From assembly GCF_002218195.1 (NCBI RefSeq), contig NZ_CP022336.1, forward strand, positions 186,001 through 250,000: a stretch of DNA of 64,000 bases, written 5' to 3'. This DNA comes from Sphingorhabdus sp. SMR4y. Lineage in GTDB: Bacteria; Pseudomonadota; Alphaproteobacteria; Sphingomonadales; Sphingomonadaceae. The notes beneath the pieces were generated by a model that did not search any database, was not told the DNA's origin, and worked only from the letters and a program-made list of their open reading frames with translations. The position numbers and the translations under genes were made by a program. Positions 35,886 to 44,933 of the stretch are shown here, one piece after another (position 1 is the first letter of the stretch; every line of letters begins with the position of its first letter).

Positions 35886-36623
35886 ATGCCGTTACGAGCG
35901 CTATTTGGACCGATTGTAGATTTTGCCTTGCCACCGAGATGCCCAATCTGTGGCGTCACTGTGGTAGGAGACAATCGTTTCTGCTTGTCTTGCTGGCAGC
36001 AACTCGACTTTCTGGCAAAACCCTGGTGTACGGCTTGCGGCATACCCCTGGTTTTCGAGCATCCTGGCGAGAATCTCTGTGTGAAATGTCTGGTGGACAA
36101 GCCTGACCATGATGGGGTGCGAGCGGTTGTGCGCTATGACGATCTGAGCGCGTTGATTGCGATGCGGCTCAAATATGGCACGCGACTGGGTCTGGCGAAG
36201 CTGATCGCTGGACATCTGCAAAAATATGTTGCGGATTGCCATGAAGGATCGATCATCGTGCCGGTGCCGCTCCATCGATCGCGGCTATGGCGACGCGGGT
36301 TCAACCAATCGGTTTTGATCGGCCGGGAACTCGCCCGCAATTCGGTGATGATCATGGACTATGATGTAATTATCCGCAGCAAAGTCACTCCGCCGCTGAG
36401 AGGCATGAGTGGCACGCAGCGTCGAAGAATTGTTGATAAGGCGTTCGAGCTGCGGCCGGATGCCCGACTTGCGCTCGCCGGTAAATCGGTAGTGCTGGTC
36501 GATGACGTTTATACCAGCGGATCGACTAGCAATGCCTGCGCGCGGTTGCTGAAAAAAGCGGGAGCCAATCAAGTGCTCGTTTTCTGCTGGGCACGGGTTA
36601 TAAGCAAATCGGAACATGTCTGA
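35886..36623 (+). CDS. ComF family phosphoribosyltransferase-like protein
   Basis: 245-aa protein with an N-terminal zinc ribbon (CPIC, CLSC, CTAC and CVKC pairs within the first 75 residues) and a C-terminal PRTase domain. That domain holds PVPLHRSRLWRRGFNQS and the PRPP loop VVLVDDVYTSGST (about 202-214). ComF assists uptake or processing of single-stranded DNA in competence and is also kept in non-competent species. The start at 35886 is preferred; the open frame from 35829 would reach back over the divergent methyltransferase start. Confidence 0.88.
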   Translation: MPLRALFGPIVDFALPPRCPICGVTVVGDNRFCLSCWQQLDFLAKPWCTACGIPLVFEHPGENLCVKCLVDKPDHDGVRAVVRYDDLSALIAMRLKYGTRLGLAKLIAGHLQKYVADCHEGSIIVPVPLHRSRLWRRGFNQSVLIGRELARNSVMIMDYDVIIRSKVTPPLRGMSGTQRRRIVDKAFELRPDARLALAGKSVVLVDDVYTSGSTSNACARLLKKAGANQVLVFCWARVISKSEHV

Positions 36624-36701
36624 AATTCTGGGCCCATTGCCACCGCTTGAAATTGTTGCGCGAACAGCCCATTTGCAGACTCAGGCTAGAGAGAATATAA
36701 T

Positions 36702-36959
36702 ATGGCTAAAGTTGAAATATATACCAAATTTACCTGTGGCTTCTGCTTCCGCGCCAAGGCCTTGCTGGAGGGTAAAAATGTCAGTTTTGAAGAAACGGAT
36801 ATCAGCATGGGCGGCGAAAAACGTGAGGAAATGATCCAGCGTTCGGGCGGCAGAATGACGGTTCCGCAAATTTTCATCGATGGCCGGCATATTGGCGGAT
36901 CGGATGATCTCGCTGCGCTCGACCGGTCGGGCGAACTCGATGCGCTTTTGGCAGGCTGA
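36702..36959 (+). CDS. grxC: glutaredoxin 3
   Basis: 85-aa dithiol glutaredoxin that reduces protein and glutathione disulfides. The active site is CGFC (12-15) rather than the usual CPYC, keeping both Cys. The cis-Pro segment TVPQIFIDGRHIGGSDDLAAL (split around residues 50-70) is that of GrxC. The change at the two central residues should make the site more reducing than CPYC, by analogy with thioredoxin-fold proteins; this is inference. It is followed at six bases by the amidase gene. Confidence 0.93.
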   Translation: MAKVEIYTKFTCGFCFRAKALLEGKNVSFEETDISMGGEKREEMIQRSGGRMTVPQIFIDGRHIGGSDDLAALDRSGELDALLAG

Positions 36960-36965
36960 ACCGGT

Positions 36966-37799
36966 TTGAAAATCGCGCTGGCCCAGATGAACAGCGGCAT
37001 TGTCCCTGTGGAAAATGCCGATCGGCTTCGTTCGCTGATAGCGGATGCCGCAGCCGCAGGTGCTACAGTCATCTTTACTCCCGAGATGAGCGGACTGCTG
37101 GACCGGGATCGTTCACGCGCGGCAGCTTCGATCCGAAGTGAATCGGATGATGCTGTTTTAGCAGCCGTTCGATCCGAGGCAAAAAAGGCCGGAATGTGGG
37201 TGCAACTGGGGTCTCTGGCGATCACTAGCCCCGACGACCCTGGCGGGAAATGGATCAACCGCTCCTATCTGATTAATCCTGCGGGCGACATTACGGCGCG
37301 CTATGACAAGATCCATCTGTTTGACGTCGATTTGGGTCCGGAGGAGTCGCAGCGGGAGTCTTCTGCTTATGCCGGAGGTCACAATGCAGTGGTTGCGGCA
37401 GTCCCCGAAGCTATGCTGGGAATGTCGATTTGCTATGATCTGCGGTTTCCCGGGCTTTATGAAGCACTGACCAACGCTGGCGCTGATATTTTGTCGGTGC
37501 CAGCGGCCTTTACCGTCCCCACCGGGCGGGCCCATTGGCAGATACTGTTGAGGGCGCGCGCCATCGAGGCGGGTGCCTTCGTGGTTGCGGCGGGGCAATA
37601 TGGCCAACATGAAGATGGTCGCTCGACCTATGGTCACTCGATGGTGATCGATCCGTGGGGAGACATATTGCTCGACATGGGCGAAGGGGAAGGGCTGGGG
37701 TTCTGTGATCTGGATATGAAGAAAGTGCAGGAGGTGCGCTCTCGGATTCCCGCTGTTGCAAATCGCAAGAGATTCGAATTGCCGGTAACGGACGCATGA
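36966..37799 (+). CDS. carbon-nitrogen hydrolase, Nit1-like amidase
   Basis: 277-aa cytosolic amidase of the nitrilase superfamily. The Glu-Lys-Cys triad is present: Glu in FTPEMSG (about 38-44), Lys in RYDKIHLFD (about 115-123) and Cys in MSICYDLRFP (about 152-161). Its closest named group is Nit1, which removes deaminated glutathione, and the gene beside grxC fits such a glutathione role. It begins with TTG: MKIALAQMNSG is the normal family start and no ATG is available. Its stop overlaps the next start by four bases. Confidence 0.88.
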   Translation: MKIALAQMNSGIVPVENADRLRSLIADAAAAGATVIFTPEMSGLLDRDRSRAAASIRSESDDAVLAAVRSEAKKAGMWVQLGSLAITSPDDPGGKWINRSYLINPAGDITARYDKIHLFDVDLGPEESQRESSAYAGGHNAVVAAVPEAMLGMSICYDLRFPGLYEALTNAGADILSVPAAFTVPTGRAHWQILLRARAIEAGAFVVAAGQYGQHEDGRSTYGHSMVIDPWGDILLDMGEGEGLGFCDLDMKKVQEVRSRIPAVANRKRFELPVTDA

Positions 37800-38293
37800 T
37801 TATTTTTGACCTAATATGTGCGGATGGTGAGCATCGTTTCGAGGGCTGGTTCGGATCCTCGAGCGATTATGCTGATCAGCAGGCCCGCGGCTTGCTGGAC
37901 TGCCCAATATGCGGCAGCCGCAATATCTCGAAGGCTGTGATGGCGCCGAATCTTGGCCGGAAAGGTAATCAGGAGCCAGCGGCGGCCGTGTCGGCGGAGA
38001 ATCGGTCCGAACCGCCGGTCACCCCCAGACCGGTTGCCAATGAAGTGGCCGTGCCGGCCGAATATGTGGAGGTGATCGGAAAATTGGCAAAGGCGCAAGC
38101 AGAGATGCTCGCCAAATCCGAATGGGTCGGTGACAAATTTGCCGACCGAGCACGGGACATCCACTACGGGGAAGCGGAGGAAAAACCGATACATGGTACG
38201 GCCTCTCTCGAGGAAGTCGATGAACTGGCGGAGGAAGGTATTGCGGCGCTGCCGTTGCCTCTTCCGGTCTTACCGCCGGAATCCAAAAATTGA
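37796..38293 (+). CDS. DUF1178 family protein
   Basis: 165-aa protein of the DUF1178 family, unknown function, found widely in alphaproteobacteria beside the nitrilase gene. It opens with MIIFDLICADGEHRFEGWF and has the Cys pair LLDCPICGS (about 33-41), with an earlier Cys at 8, suggesting metal binding. The tail is charged and Pro-rich. It is translationally coupled to the amidase gene (ATGA overlap). A tRNA gene begins 45 bases later. Confidence 0.88.
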   Translation: MIIFDLICADGEHRFEGWFGSSSDYADQQARGLLDCPICGSRNISKAVMAPNLGRKGNQEPAAAVSAENRSEPPVTPRPVANEVAVPAEYVEVIGKLAKAQAEMLAKSEWVGDKFADRARDIHYGEAEEKPIHGTASLEEVDELAEEGIAALPLPLPVLPPESKN

Positions 38294-38337
38294 CGGTGGC
38301 GCGCTCCCATCGATGCCGCTAAACCTTCCTCCACCAA

Positions 38338-38414
38338 GCGCCCGTAGCTCAGTCGGATAGAGCATCAGATTCCTAATCTGGGGGCCACAGGTTCGAATCC
38401 TGTCGGGCGCACCA
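38338..38414 (+). tRNA. tRNA-Arg (anticodon CCT)
   Basis: 77-nt tRNA with encoded CCA. The acceptor stem GCGCCCG pairs with CGGGCGC, the anticodon stem-loop CAGA-TTCCTAA-TCTG shows anticodon CCT, and the T arm is ACAGG-TTCGAAT-CCTGT. The anticodon loop through the 3' end doubles as the left attachment site of the adjacent mobile element, so the gene was regenerated by the insertion. Confidence 0.97.
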
Positions 38415-38415
38415 T
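38369..38415 (+). repeat. attL, 47-bp direct repeat copy 1 (inside tRNA-Arg)
   Basis: Identical over 47 bases to 49036-49082. It spans from the anticodon loop to one base beyond the CCA end of tRNA-Arg. This is the core of a tyrosine-integrase attachment site. Confidence 0.95.
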
Positions 38416-38470
38416 GATTTCAATGACTTAGGAGAAATTACCCATTGGCAGTATAATTCCAGCAAGCAGA

Positions 38471-38479
38471 TAGCAATCA
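38471..38479 (+). repeat. left integrase arm-type site (TAGCAATCA)
   Basis: TAGCAATCA, 56 bases inside attL. The same nine bases occur twice, and eight of them a third time, at the right end of the element. This is the pattern of integrase arm-binding sites on both attachment arms. Confidence 0.5.
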
Positions 38480-38532
38480 TAACACGCTTACTTGGAAGCT
38501 AAAGGTGAATGTAAAGTTCGATCGAGGAAATC

Positions 38533-38655
38533 ATGGGAACAGGTATCAAAGAATCTAGGGCAGCAGCGATTGGGGGGCTAATTGCCAGTTTCTTTTGTGC
38601 TCACCGCCCGAATTCAGCAGCGAATCGAAGCCGCAGTGGATGCAGGATAGTATAA
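38533..38655 (+). CDS. possible 40-aa leader peptide
   Basis: Short frame with GAGGAA at a good distance before its ATG, ending one base before the start of the AbiJ-like gene. The product has a hydrophobic patch (AAAIGGLIASFF) and a basic Ser/Arg-rich tail. No family recognised. It may be a translated leader of the next gene or chance. Confidence 0.3.
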   Translation: MGTGIKESRAAAIGGLIASFFCAHRPNSAANRSRSGCRIV

Positions 38656-38656
38656 T

Positions 38657-39505
38657 ATGAATGACAGATCTCTCTCATTTTCGCAACGTAATAGCTTGGT
38701 GGATATCCCGCCTCAGATGCAGTTGGCCGAAATTAACCTAGCAATGCGAGCAAAGTTGTGGAGAGCTTTTCGCTTGTCATTGCAAAATGAAAAGAAAACC
38801 ATGTCAAGCTATTTTGCCTTTGGAAATCAATGGACAGAAATTTGGGAAGATTGGCTAGTTGATCGCTGCGGAGAGTTTATCGATTCGAATACTTTTAAAT
38901 TAGGCCAGCATAGCCTGAAAATACGAGAGCTGGTTGAAACCTCAGTGTATTATCGCCTTCTTGATTTTCTAGAGTTTGTTTACAATCATCATGCTACGCC
39001 GCTTTATTTATTATCGGACATGGAAACGATATTTGATCAGTGTCGGCCTGCCTATCGGTTTGTGAGCGGTATGTTAGTTCCGATTGCAGATGAAAATGAA
39101 ATTCAGGGTGTCGAAACTGCCTTGAGCGAAATCCGATTGACTGATGCAGCGGGTGTAAAAGCTCATCTAACCAAAAGTGCTAAAATGCTTAGGGATGGAG
39201 ATTGGGCTACCTCGATCCGTGAAAGCATAACCGCGGTCGAGTCGGCTGCGAGGAGTGCTGCTCCCGGCACCAAAGATCTAAAATCAGCATTGAGCGAACT
39301 GGGCAAAGCTGGTCATCTGAAGCACAAAGCTTTGCAGAGTGCGTTAAACCAGCTTTATGGTTATACATCGGATGAACAAGGTATAAGACACGCATTGGTG
39401 TTCAAGGGGGAAGCCGACGCGGATGAAGCAGAAGCGGTGTTTATGTTTGGAGCCTGTGCTTCATTTGTCTCCTACCTATTGAAGCTATCCAACTCGAAGT
39501 GTTGA
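38657..39505 (+). CDS. AbiJ-like abortive-infection candidate
   Basis: 282-aa protein. Its N-terminus FSQRNSLVDIPPQMQLAEI, followed by MRAKLWRAFRLSL, has the pattern of the AbiJ N-terminal domain 4 (FSQR...LR..LWN). The C-terminal half (about 190-280) is helical with RESITAVESAARSA and LYGYTSDEQGIRHAL, close to the C-terminal HEPN-like domain of such proteins; the RH pair in GIRHAL is the likely counterpart of the conserved motif. AbiJ was found as a phage-exclusion gene in Lactococcus. Position directly inside attL and high A+T content mark it as cargo. Activity is not shown by sequence. Confidence 0.6.
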   Translation: MNDRSLSFSQRNSLVDIPPQMQLAEINLAMRAKLWRAFRLSLQNEKKTMSSYFAFGNQWTEIWEDWLVDRCGEFIDSNTFKLGQHSLKIRELVETSVYYRLLDFLEFVYNHHATPLYLLSDMETIFDQCRPAYRFVSGMLVPIADENEIQGVETALSEIRLTDAAGVKAHLTKSAKMLRDGDWATSIRESITAVESAARSAAPGTKDLKSALSELGKAGHLKHKALQSALNQLYGYTSDEQGIRHALVFKGEADADEAEAVFMFGACASFVSYLLKLSNSKC

Positions 39506-39696
39506 GGATTAATATTTTACGGGTCCTACGCGTTCAACTTTTGTTCCCTATGCGCTGAGAAACCCCATTTTTTAGGCCACCCTCCCTCTCAGGATGATCG
39601 AATAGTTACAAGTTACAGTTCAAGTCTATTGGTTTTCCGCCAGAAACAGGCTATGTAAGATCGCGTTGTGGCAGACATTTTTGAGGGCTCGTTCCC

Positions 39697-42600
39697 ATGC
39701 CACAATCAACTCAGTTTCCCGCTTTCCTGAAACTTCAATACGATGAGAACGGCGCAACCGCGAAGTTTGAACGTGATATTCGTTCGGCGGCGCAATCAGC
39801 CGAGACAAAATTCAAAGCCAGCGCTGCAGCGATTGATAAAGCCATTGATCAAGCATTGAGCCGGCCTCGCAACTTGGAGGGAGCGCTGGATCTCGGCGTT
39901 CCGCAACTCAGGGAAGCGGCCCAAGCTGCCAAAGCGAGGGCGGCGGCAGCCGAAGAGATGTCTCGGGCGGTGCGCAGCGCAGCGTTGGCAGAGAACGATT
40001 TCAGTCAATCCTCCCGGCTAAGCCAGGCCGCGGCGAACGCTCTTGCCGTCGAACAGCGCGAGGCGGCCCGTGCGGCCATGTCTCAGGCAGCCGCGGCCGA
40101 ACAGGTGCAAGCGCAGCTAAACAGACAGGCTAAAGCCACAACCTCGCTCGCTGTTTCGACGCGAAATTCCAATCTTGCGATGACCACTGGTGCCAAATCG
40201 CTTGGCGCCCAACGCTTCGCCATGGTCCAAGTTGGTCAGCAGTTGCAGGACGTGACGGTCGGCTTCGCTTCCGGTCAACGAGCCGCCACGATCTTTGCCC
40301 AGCAGCTCCCGCAATTAGGCTTCGCTCTCAGCGGGTTGCAGGGACGCCTTGGGGCAGTAGGATCCTTTCTCGCAGGTCCTTGGGGCGTGGCGGTCTTTGC
40401 CGCAACCACGGCGGCCGGCTTTCTCATTCAGGAACTATATTCGAGCGGGGAAGCTGCCGAGGCAGCCGAACTTGCTGCAAACGGTCTTTCTAGCGCTCAG
40501 TCGGTTCTGGGTGAAACTTTCGACCAAACGAGCGGAAAAATTGCAAGCCAAAATGCGTTGCTGATAGCCAACGCCCGGCTGCAGGCAATCAATCTTCGCA
40601 GCGAAGCGCTAGCGGCTCGAGAACGGGCCCGGAGCGTTTCTGAAGGCGCTGGTAATCTTGGTATCGGCAAAATTGCAGGCAAGTTATTCAGTGGCGATAT
40701 CAGCCCGATCGGCGTCGAAGAAGCGACAGCGATCAACCAGTTCCGGGACGCTCTCGCTATCGACAACAAAGCGGAACGAAACAAATCACTTGTCGACATC
40801 TTGCGCAAAAGCGAGAGCCTGAATTTCAACGATATCGGGGTTTCTGCGAAAGACTTTCGCGAAGCAATTGTCGGTCAAATTTCAGCCGATGAGAAGGACA
40901 AAATCGCCGGCCTGATTGATGAAAGTCTGAACAGCGGTCGTCTCTCGTCCGAGTTCCGCAGAACTGGCTCAACGAAGACCAAAAGAGGCGGAAATGATGC
41001 GGAGCGAGAAGCCAAAGCCGCAGCGCGCGAAACGGCCCGCCTTGCATCCCTGTCTGATCAGGCAGCGGTATCCATCGCCCGCGTCAATGAACAGTTTGAT
41101 GACCAGCCCCGGCTCGTCGACCGCTCCGCCCAGGCCGTCCGGAAACTCGACGGCATCATTGCCGAACTGAGCGATCCGAAGAACGCCGGCACACCGCGGC
41201 TTAAGGAATTGATCGCGGAAGCGCAGGAAGCCCGGACCTTTGCCGCCAATGCGGTTAACACCGAAATCAGCCGATACGGTGAGGAAAACGAGAAAAATCT
41301 CGAAATCATGTCGCTGCAAGCGGCTGGCCTGTTCGATCAGGCTGAGATATTGCAGGAAATCAACCGGCTCGACGAACGGCTGGGATTGACCAGTAATCTT
41401 GAAAAACAACGCGAAATAGCGATTGAAGCCAGTAATATTCTGGAAGACGAAACTGCTACCACTGTCGAGCGTGAAAAGGCGACCAAGGCGCTCGAAGACA
41501 GCGCTGCTGCGATTGCAAAGATCAACGGTCAGCAATCTAAAATCCGCACCGAGGCCGAAAATTATGTCGCACAACAGAAAGAACTAACGCAACTCACCCG
41601 GCGCCAAACGGATGCGCTCAACGATCAATTGCAAGTCGCCGGCTCGATCCGGCAATCTCTCACCGGATTGCTGACAGGTACGACAAGCGGAGGCGATTTC
41701 CTGAAAGACCTCCGTGCTACGTTCGCTGAATTGCAGGGTAAGCGGCTATTCGACGCAGTATTTGGGGATGCGTTTGATCAAATCGAAGCACAGCTCAACA
41801 GCGATACCCCGCTCGGCAAGGCGAATTCCAGACTGGTGAAAGAGGTCGATCAAACGGCCCAATCTGCTAATTCGGTGTCCAAGTCTTTCGATTATGTAGC
41901 TGATGCTGCCAATGCCGCAGCGTCGAAGTTGCATGGCATCACCAGCCCGGTGCCGATCGGAACACCGGGCGCCGCGAACGACAATCGAGTTATCGAAGTC
42001 GACGGGATCAGAAAAGCTATAGCGATTGATGTCCGGTCCATTTCCCAGTTATCGGACGAAATGGCCGCTGGCATCGTGGGGCCGCTCGCCGGATCGCTGG
42101 ATGAAATATTTGGCACCCGGTTCAGCCAGCAACTCACCGGTGCTTTGTCATCGGCACTCAGCGGCTATCTGCAGGGTGGAGAAGTTGGCGGTGTCCTTGG
42201 CGGCCTGCAGGGCATCACGAAAGTTCTCGGCGAAGAAGGCGTGATCGGCGAGGGAATTGCAAAATCCCTGAGCGAATCCCTTGGTGGCGCCGTTGGTGGA
42301 GCTGGAACGGGTACTCAGATAGCCGGCATTGCAAAAGCACTCGGGCTTGGCGGCAATTTCTCCACGACCGGTTCCCAGATTGGCGGCGCGATCGGGTCTT
42401 TCGTCCCTATCCCCGGTGGCCAGGTCATCGGGTCGGTGATCGGCGGTCTTATCGGTGGTCTGTTCAAGAAAACCGAAAAGGGATATGCTCGGGCGTCGAT
42501 ATCAGAGAGCGGCGAACTGGATTATGAGCTCGCCAAAATCAGCGGCAAAGGCCGAGCAGACACAGCAACCAGTCAGGCCAACGCATTGTTCGAGGGATTG

Positions 42601-43524
42601 AAAAACATCTCCGATCAGCTCGGCGGGTCGCTGAAAGGCGGTTTTACGCTTGGCTCTATCGGTACATATAAAGACAGATACAGCTTCGATCCGACCTTTG
42701 GCAGTTCGTCGGACACACAATATTATGACAATGCAGAGGACGCTATTCGGGCCGGCATTATGGATGCTATCGATCGCGGTGTCATCGACGGCATCCGGCA
42801 ATCCACGCAAAACTTGCTCAAAGCCGGCTCCGATCTTGAATCTGCATTGCAGGATGCTCTGACCTTTCAGAATGTGTTCACCCGCCTGAAGGCGCATAAG
42901 GACCCGGTTGGCGCGGCGCTCGATAATCTGGACCGTGAATTCGAGGCATTAGTCAAACTATTCGATAAAGCCGGTGCTTCCGCTCAGGAATATGCAGAGC
43001 TTGAAGAGCTATATGGGATTGAACGTGCCCAAGCGGTCAAAGAGGCTTCGGAGCGCATTACCGGCTTACTCAGAGACTTGTTCCGCGACCTCACCATCGG
43101 AGACAGCGGTTTGTCTCTCAGGACGCGCCTGGGCAACGCACAGGCCGAATATGATCCACTTGCTCAACGTGTCGCGGCCGGAGATATCACCGCCTATGAT
43201 GATTACGCTGATGCGGCCCGCAATCTTCTGGATCTACAGCGTGAGGTATATGGTTCATCCGAGGAATATTTCCGCCTGCTGGATGAAGTGACCCAACTCA
43301 CGAAATCACGGATCGATGAGGAATCCAATATCGCTTCTATTGCGGTGGATCGCGACACGCCGTTCACGGTCGACCAGACACCGGTGGTCAACGCGATCAA
43401 TTATCAGACCGACCAGTTGATAAGCTACCTTGCGGCCATCGCGAAGAACAGCGGCGCTTCAGGTAGCGGCGGTGGCGGCGGAAACGGTCAAGATCCAGTT
43501 CCGGCAAGCGTAGCTAATTTCTAA
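39697..43524 (+). CDS. phage tail tape measure protein
   Basis: 1275-aa protein of tail tape-measure type, which fixes tail length and passes DNA or peptidase through the host envelope. The first 170 residues are Ala-rich coiled coil. Then comes the conserved block QRFAMVQVGQQLQDVTVGF...ATIFAQQLPQLGFALSGLQG (about 171-215) with a hydrophobic segment GPWGVAVFAATTAAGFLI. Long helical parts follow, then a Gly-rich membrane-like region (about 805-930) and a Gly-rich end SGSGGGGGNGQDP. No other tail gene is present, which is unusual since these genes normally sit between tail tube and tip genes. The start has only a weak ribosome site. Confidence 0.85.
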   Translation: MPQSTQFPAFLKLQYDENGATAKFERDIRSAAQSAETKFKASAAAIDKAIDQALSRPRNLEGALDLGVPQLREAAQAAKARAAAAEEMSRAVRSAALAENDFSQSSRLSQAAANALAVEQREAARAAMSQAAAAEQVQAQLNRQAKATTSLAVSTRNSNLAMTTGAKSLGAQRFAMVQVGQQLQDVTVGFASGQRAATIFAQQLPQLGFALSGLQGRLGAVGSFLAGPWGVAVFAATTAAGFLIQELYSSGEAAEAAELAANGLSSAQSVLGETFDQTSGKIASQNALLIANARLQAINLRSEALAARERARSVSEGAGNLGIGKIAGKLFSGDISPIGVEEATAINQFRDALAIDNKAERNKSLVDILRKSESLNFNDIGVSAKDFREAIVGQISADEKDKIAGLIDESLNSGRLSSEFRRTGSTKTKRGGNDAEREAKAAARETARLASLSDQAAVSIARVNEQFDDQPRLVDRSAQAVRKLDGIIAELSDPKNAGTPRLKELIAEAQEARTFAANAVNTEISRYGEENEKNLEIMSLQAAGLFDQAEILQEINRLDERLGLTSNLEKQREIAIEASNILEDETATTVEREKATKALEDSAAAIAKINGQQSKIRTEAENYVAQQKELTQLTRRQTDALNDQLQVAGSIRQSLTGLLTGTTSGGDFLKDLRATFAELQGKRLFDAVFGDAFDQIEAQLNSDTPLGKANSRLVKEVDQTAQSANSVSKSFDYVADAANAAASKLHGITSPVPIGTPGAANDNRVIEVDGIRKAIAIDVRSISQLSDEMAAGIVGPLAGSLDEIFGTRFSQQLTGALSSALSGYLQGGEVGGVLGGLQGITKVLGEEGVIGEGIAKSLSESLGGAVGGAGTGTQIAGIAKALGLGGNFSTTGSQIGGAIGSFVPIPGGQVIGSVIGGLIGGLFKKTEKGYARASISESGELDYELAKISGKGRADTATSQANALFEGLKNISDQLGGSLKGGFTLGSIGTYKDRYSFDPTFGSSSDTQYYDNAEDAIRAGIMDAIDRGVIDGIRQSTQNLLKAGSDLESALQDALTFQNVFTRLKAHKDPVGAALDNLDREFEALVKLFDKAGASAQEYAELEELYGIERAQAVKEASERITGLLRDLFRDLTIGDSGLSLRTRLGNAQAEYDPLAQRVAAGDITAYDDYADAARNLLDLQREVYGSSEEYFRLLDEVTQLTKSRIDEESNIASIAVDRDTPFTVDQTPVVNAINYQTDQLISYLAAIAKNSGASGSGGGGGNGQDPVPASVANF

Positions 43525-43530
43525 ACAATG

Positions 43531-43562
43531 CGGCCCCTCTAACCCGCAGATCAGAGGGGCCG
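43531..43562 (+). terminator. hairpin after the tape-measure gene
   Basis: CGGCCCCTCT (43531-43540) pairs perfectly with AGAGGGGCCG (43553-43562), seven bases after the stop codon. There is no U-run, but the position between convergent genes supports a terminator. Confidence 0.65.
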
Positions 43563-43671
43563 ATTCCGTGATGTTGCGGCAGCTAATCACGAAATTAGGC
43601 CCGCACGGGACTGACACCGCGCGGGCGGCCGAGGGAGAGGAGGACTAAAACCCTCGGCAAACGGCAATCGT

Positions 43672-44346
43672 TCAGGGCGATGGAAGGCGAGCGGATTTCT
43701 CAATTCTTCCACCCGATAAAACAATCGGTTCGGTTCCGGCCGCTAATGCGGTCAGGAGCTCTGGGCTAACCTGCTCGGATTTGTTTCGGACATGGGGCCA
43801 GTGGAGCCACGTTTCCTTCAACACCAGCGATAGCCGTAATGATAGATTGGCCGCTCCCCTGGCACTGATCGAGTGGCGAAGGACTTCAATATCGGCATAA
43901 ACCGACGCCAGATTGGCGATTACCTCAATTGCCTCAATCTCCAAGGTGTGGATAGCTTCGGCGCCGATTTCGCTAAGCCTGGCCCTTAGCCGGTCCTTGG
44001 CCGCGCCGATCTGGAGCGAACGTTCTCGCATATCGTTCTCGATTTTTGTCCGGCTGGAATTTAACTGGTCGATTTGTGCTCGAAGTTTCGGTGTATCGGT
44101 TTCAATTTCGTCGAGTACGTCACCGGATCGCAGTGCACCGGTCAATCGCTCATCATGGCCCTGAGCCTCCCTGAGGCGGGTAATCTCGGCACGAAGATCG
44201 GATATCTTGGAATCCGCCCGTTCGATCGCTTCACGGTCATGGTCCTGAGTCGCCAACAGTTCGGCAATTTGTTCGCGCTCGGGCGACAGGTCAAAGTTGG
44301 CCAGCGCATGCTGGATTGCGCTGATATTCAGATTTTCGCTGGTCAT
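43672..44346 (-). CDS. coiled-coil protein of unknown function
   Basis: 224-aa highly charged helical protein. Residues about 20-130 have heptad-like Leu/Ile spacing (DREAIERADSKISDLRAEIT and LRAQIDQLNSSRTKIENDM), so a long coiled coil. The C-terminal third is less charged (LSLRLSLVLKETWLHWPHV). No catalytic motif and no membrane segment. Its start overlaps the stop of the preceding gene by four bases, and it ends the nine-gene minus operon of the element. It might be structural or scaffold-like, by shape only. Confidence 0.65.
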   Translation of the reverse strand: MTSENLNISAIQHALANFDLSPEREQIAELLATQDHDREAIERADSKISDLRAEITRLREAQGHDERLTGALRSGDVLDEIETDTPKLRAQIDQLNSSRTKIENDMRERSLQIGAAKDRLRARLSEIGAEAIHTLEIEAIEVIANLASVYADIEVLRHSISARGAANLSLRLSLVLKETWLHWPHVRNKSEQVSPELLTALAAGTEPIVLSGGRIEKSARLPSP

Positions 44347-44831
44347 TGGACTGCCCCTCTCGTTGATTGAATTTTAGCATGGATATCGTCCAAGCCGTGG
44401 TTGGCCGCTGGCGTGGTCGACGAATGCGATTGCGTTCGTCTTTCTTGAATTTCCGAATGAATATCCGACCAGCCGTGGTTTGCGGTTTTTGAGGACGGGT
44501 TCTGTCTCGCTGCCACAATCTCACGGAATTCAGATTGAGACAACGGGTAGAGGCTCAGATTTGCAATAATCTCAAACGCTGACATATCCGTGTTGGAGAG
44601 CAGAAATGCAGCGCCATATTCGTTTCCGGATACCTCAGGGCTGTCGAAAACGGCCATCATCCGGGAGCGCTCTTCGGCGCGAATATTGGCAGCCGTCTGT
44701 TTGGCCGCCGTTGGCCTTTTCACTGGGACGCGAGGGCTGGTCGATCGCTTGCTTTTTGGCCGGGGTCGGGAGGCCTCGCTGAATTGCTGCAAACGCTGCA
44801 TCCGTGAACCGATTTCATTTTGTTCTGTCAT
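44343..44831 (-). CDS. small protein with duplicated C-terminal motif
   Basis: 162-aa basic protein. The start at 44831 has AAGGATC in front; a longer frame to 44876 lacks one. A middle block AEERSRMMAVFDSPEVSG...DMSAFEIIANL resembles the short region that follows the catalytic domain in phage S49-type head proteases, though no protease domain is present here. The C-terminus carries two copies of ANHG(W/L)(S/D)DIH(S/A)(E/K)IQ, at about 118-130 and 143-155. The function is unknown. The repeats could be short binding peptides for a phage structural protein; that is speculation. Confidence 0.6.
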   Translation of the reverse strand: MTEQNEIGSRMQRLQQFSEASRPRPKSKRSTSPRVPVKRPTAAKQTAANIRAEERSRMMAVFDSPEVSGNEYGAAFLLSNTDMSAFEIIANLSLYPLSQSEFREIVAARQNPSSKTANHGWSDIHSEIQERRTQSHSSTTPAANHGLDDIHAKIQSTRGAVQ

Positions 44832-44933
44832 GTTGATCCTTACATTCAGTTGGGAGAGCGACCGATGGCTTGGCAAAGGGCCAATGCCTGGTCGGGGGGA
44901 ATTTTGGAGCGGGGGAAGGTTGCTCGATCATGT

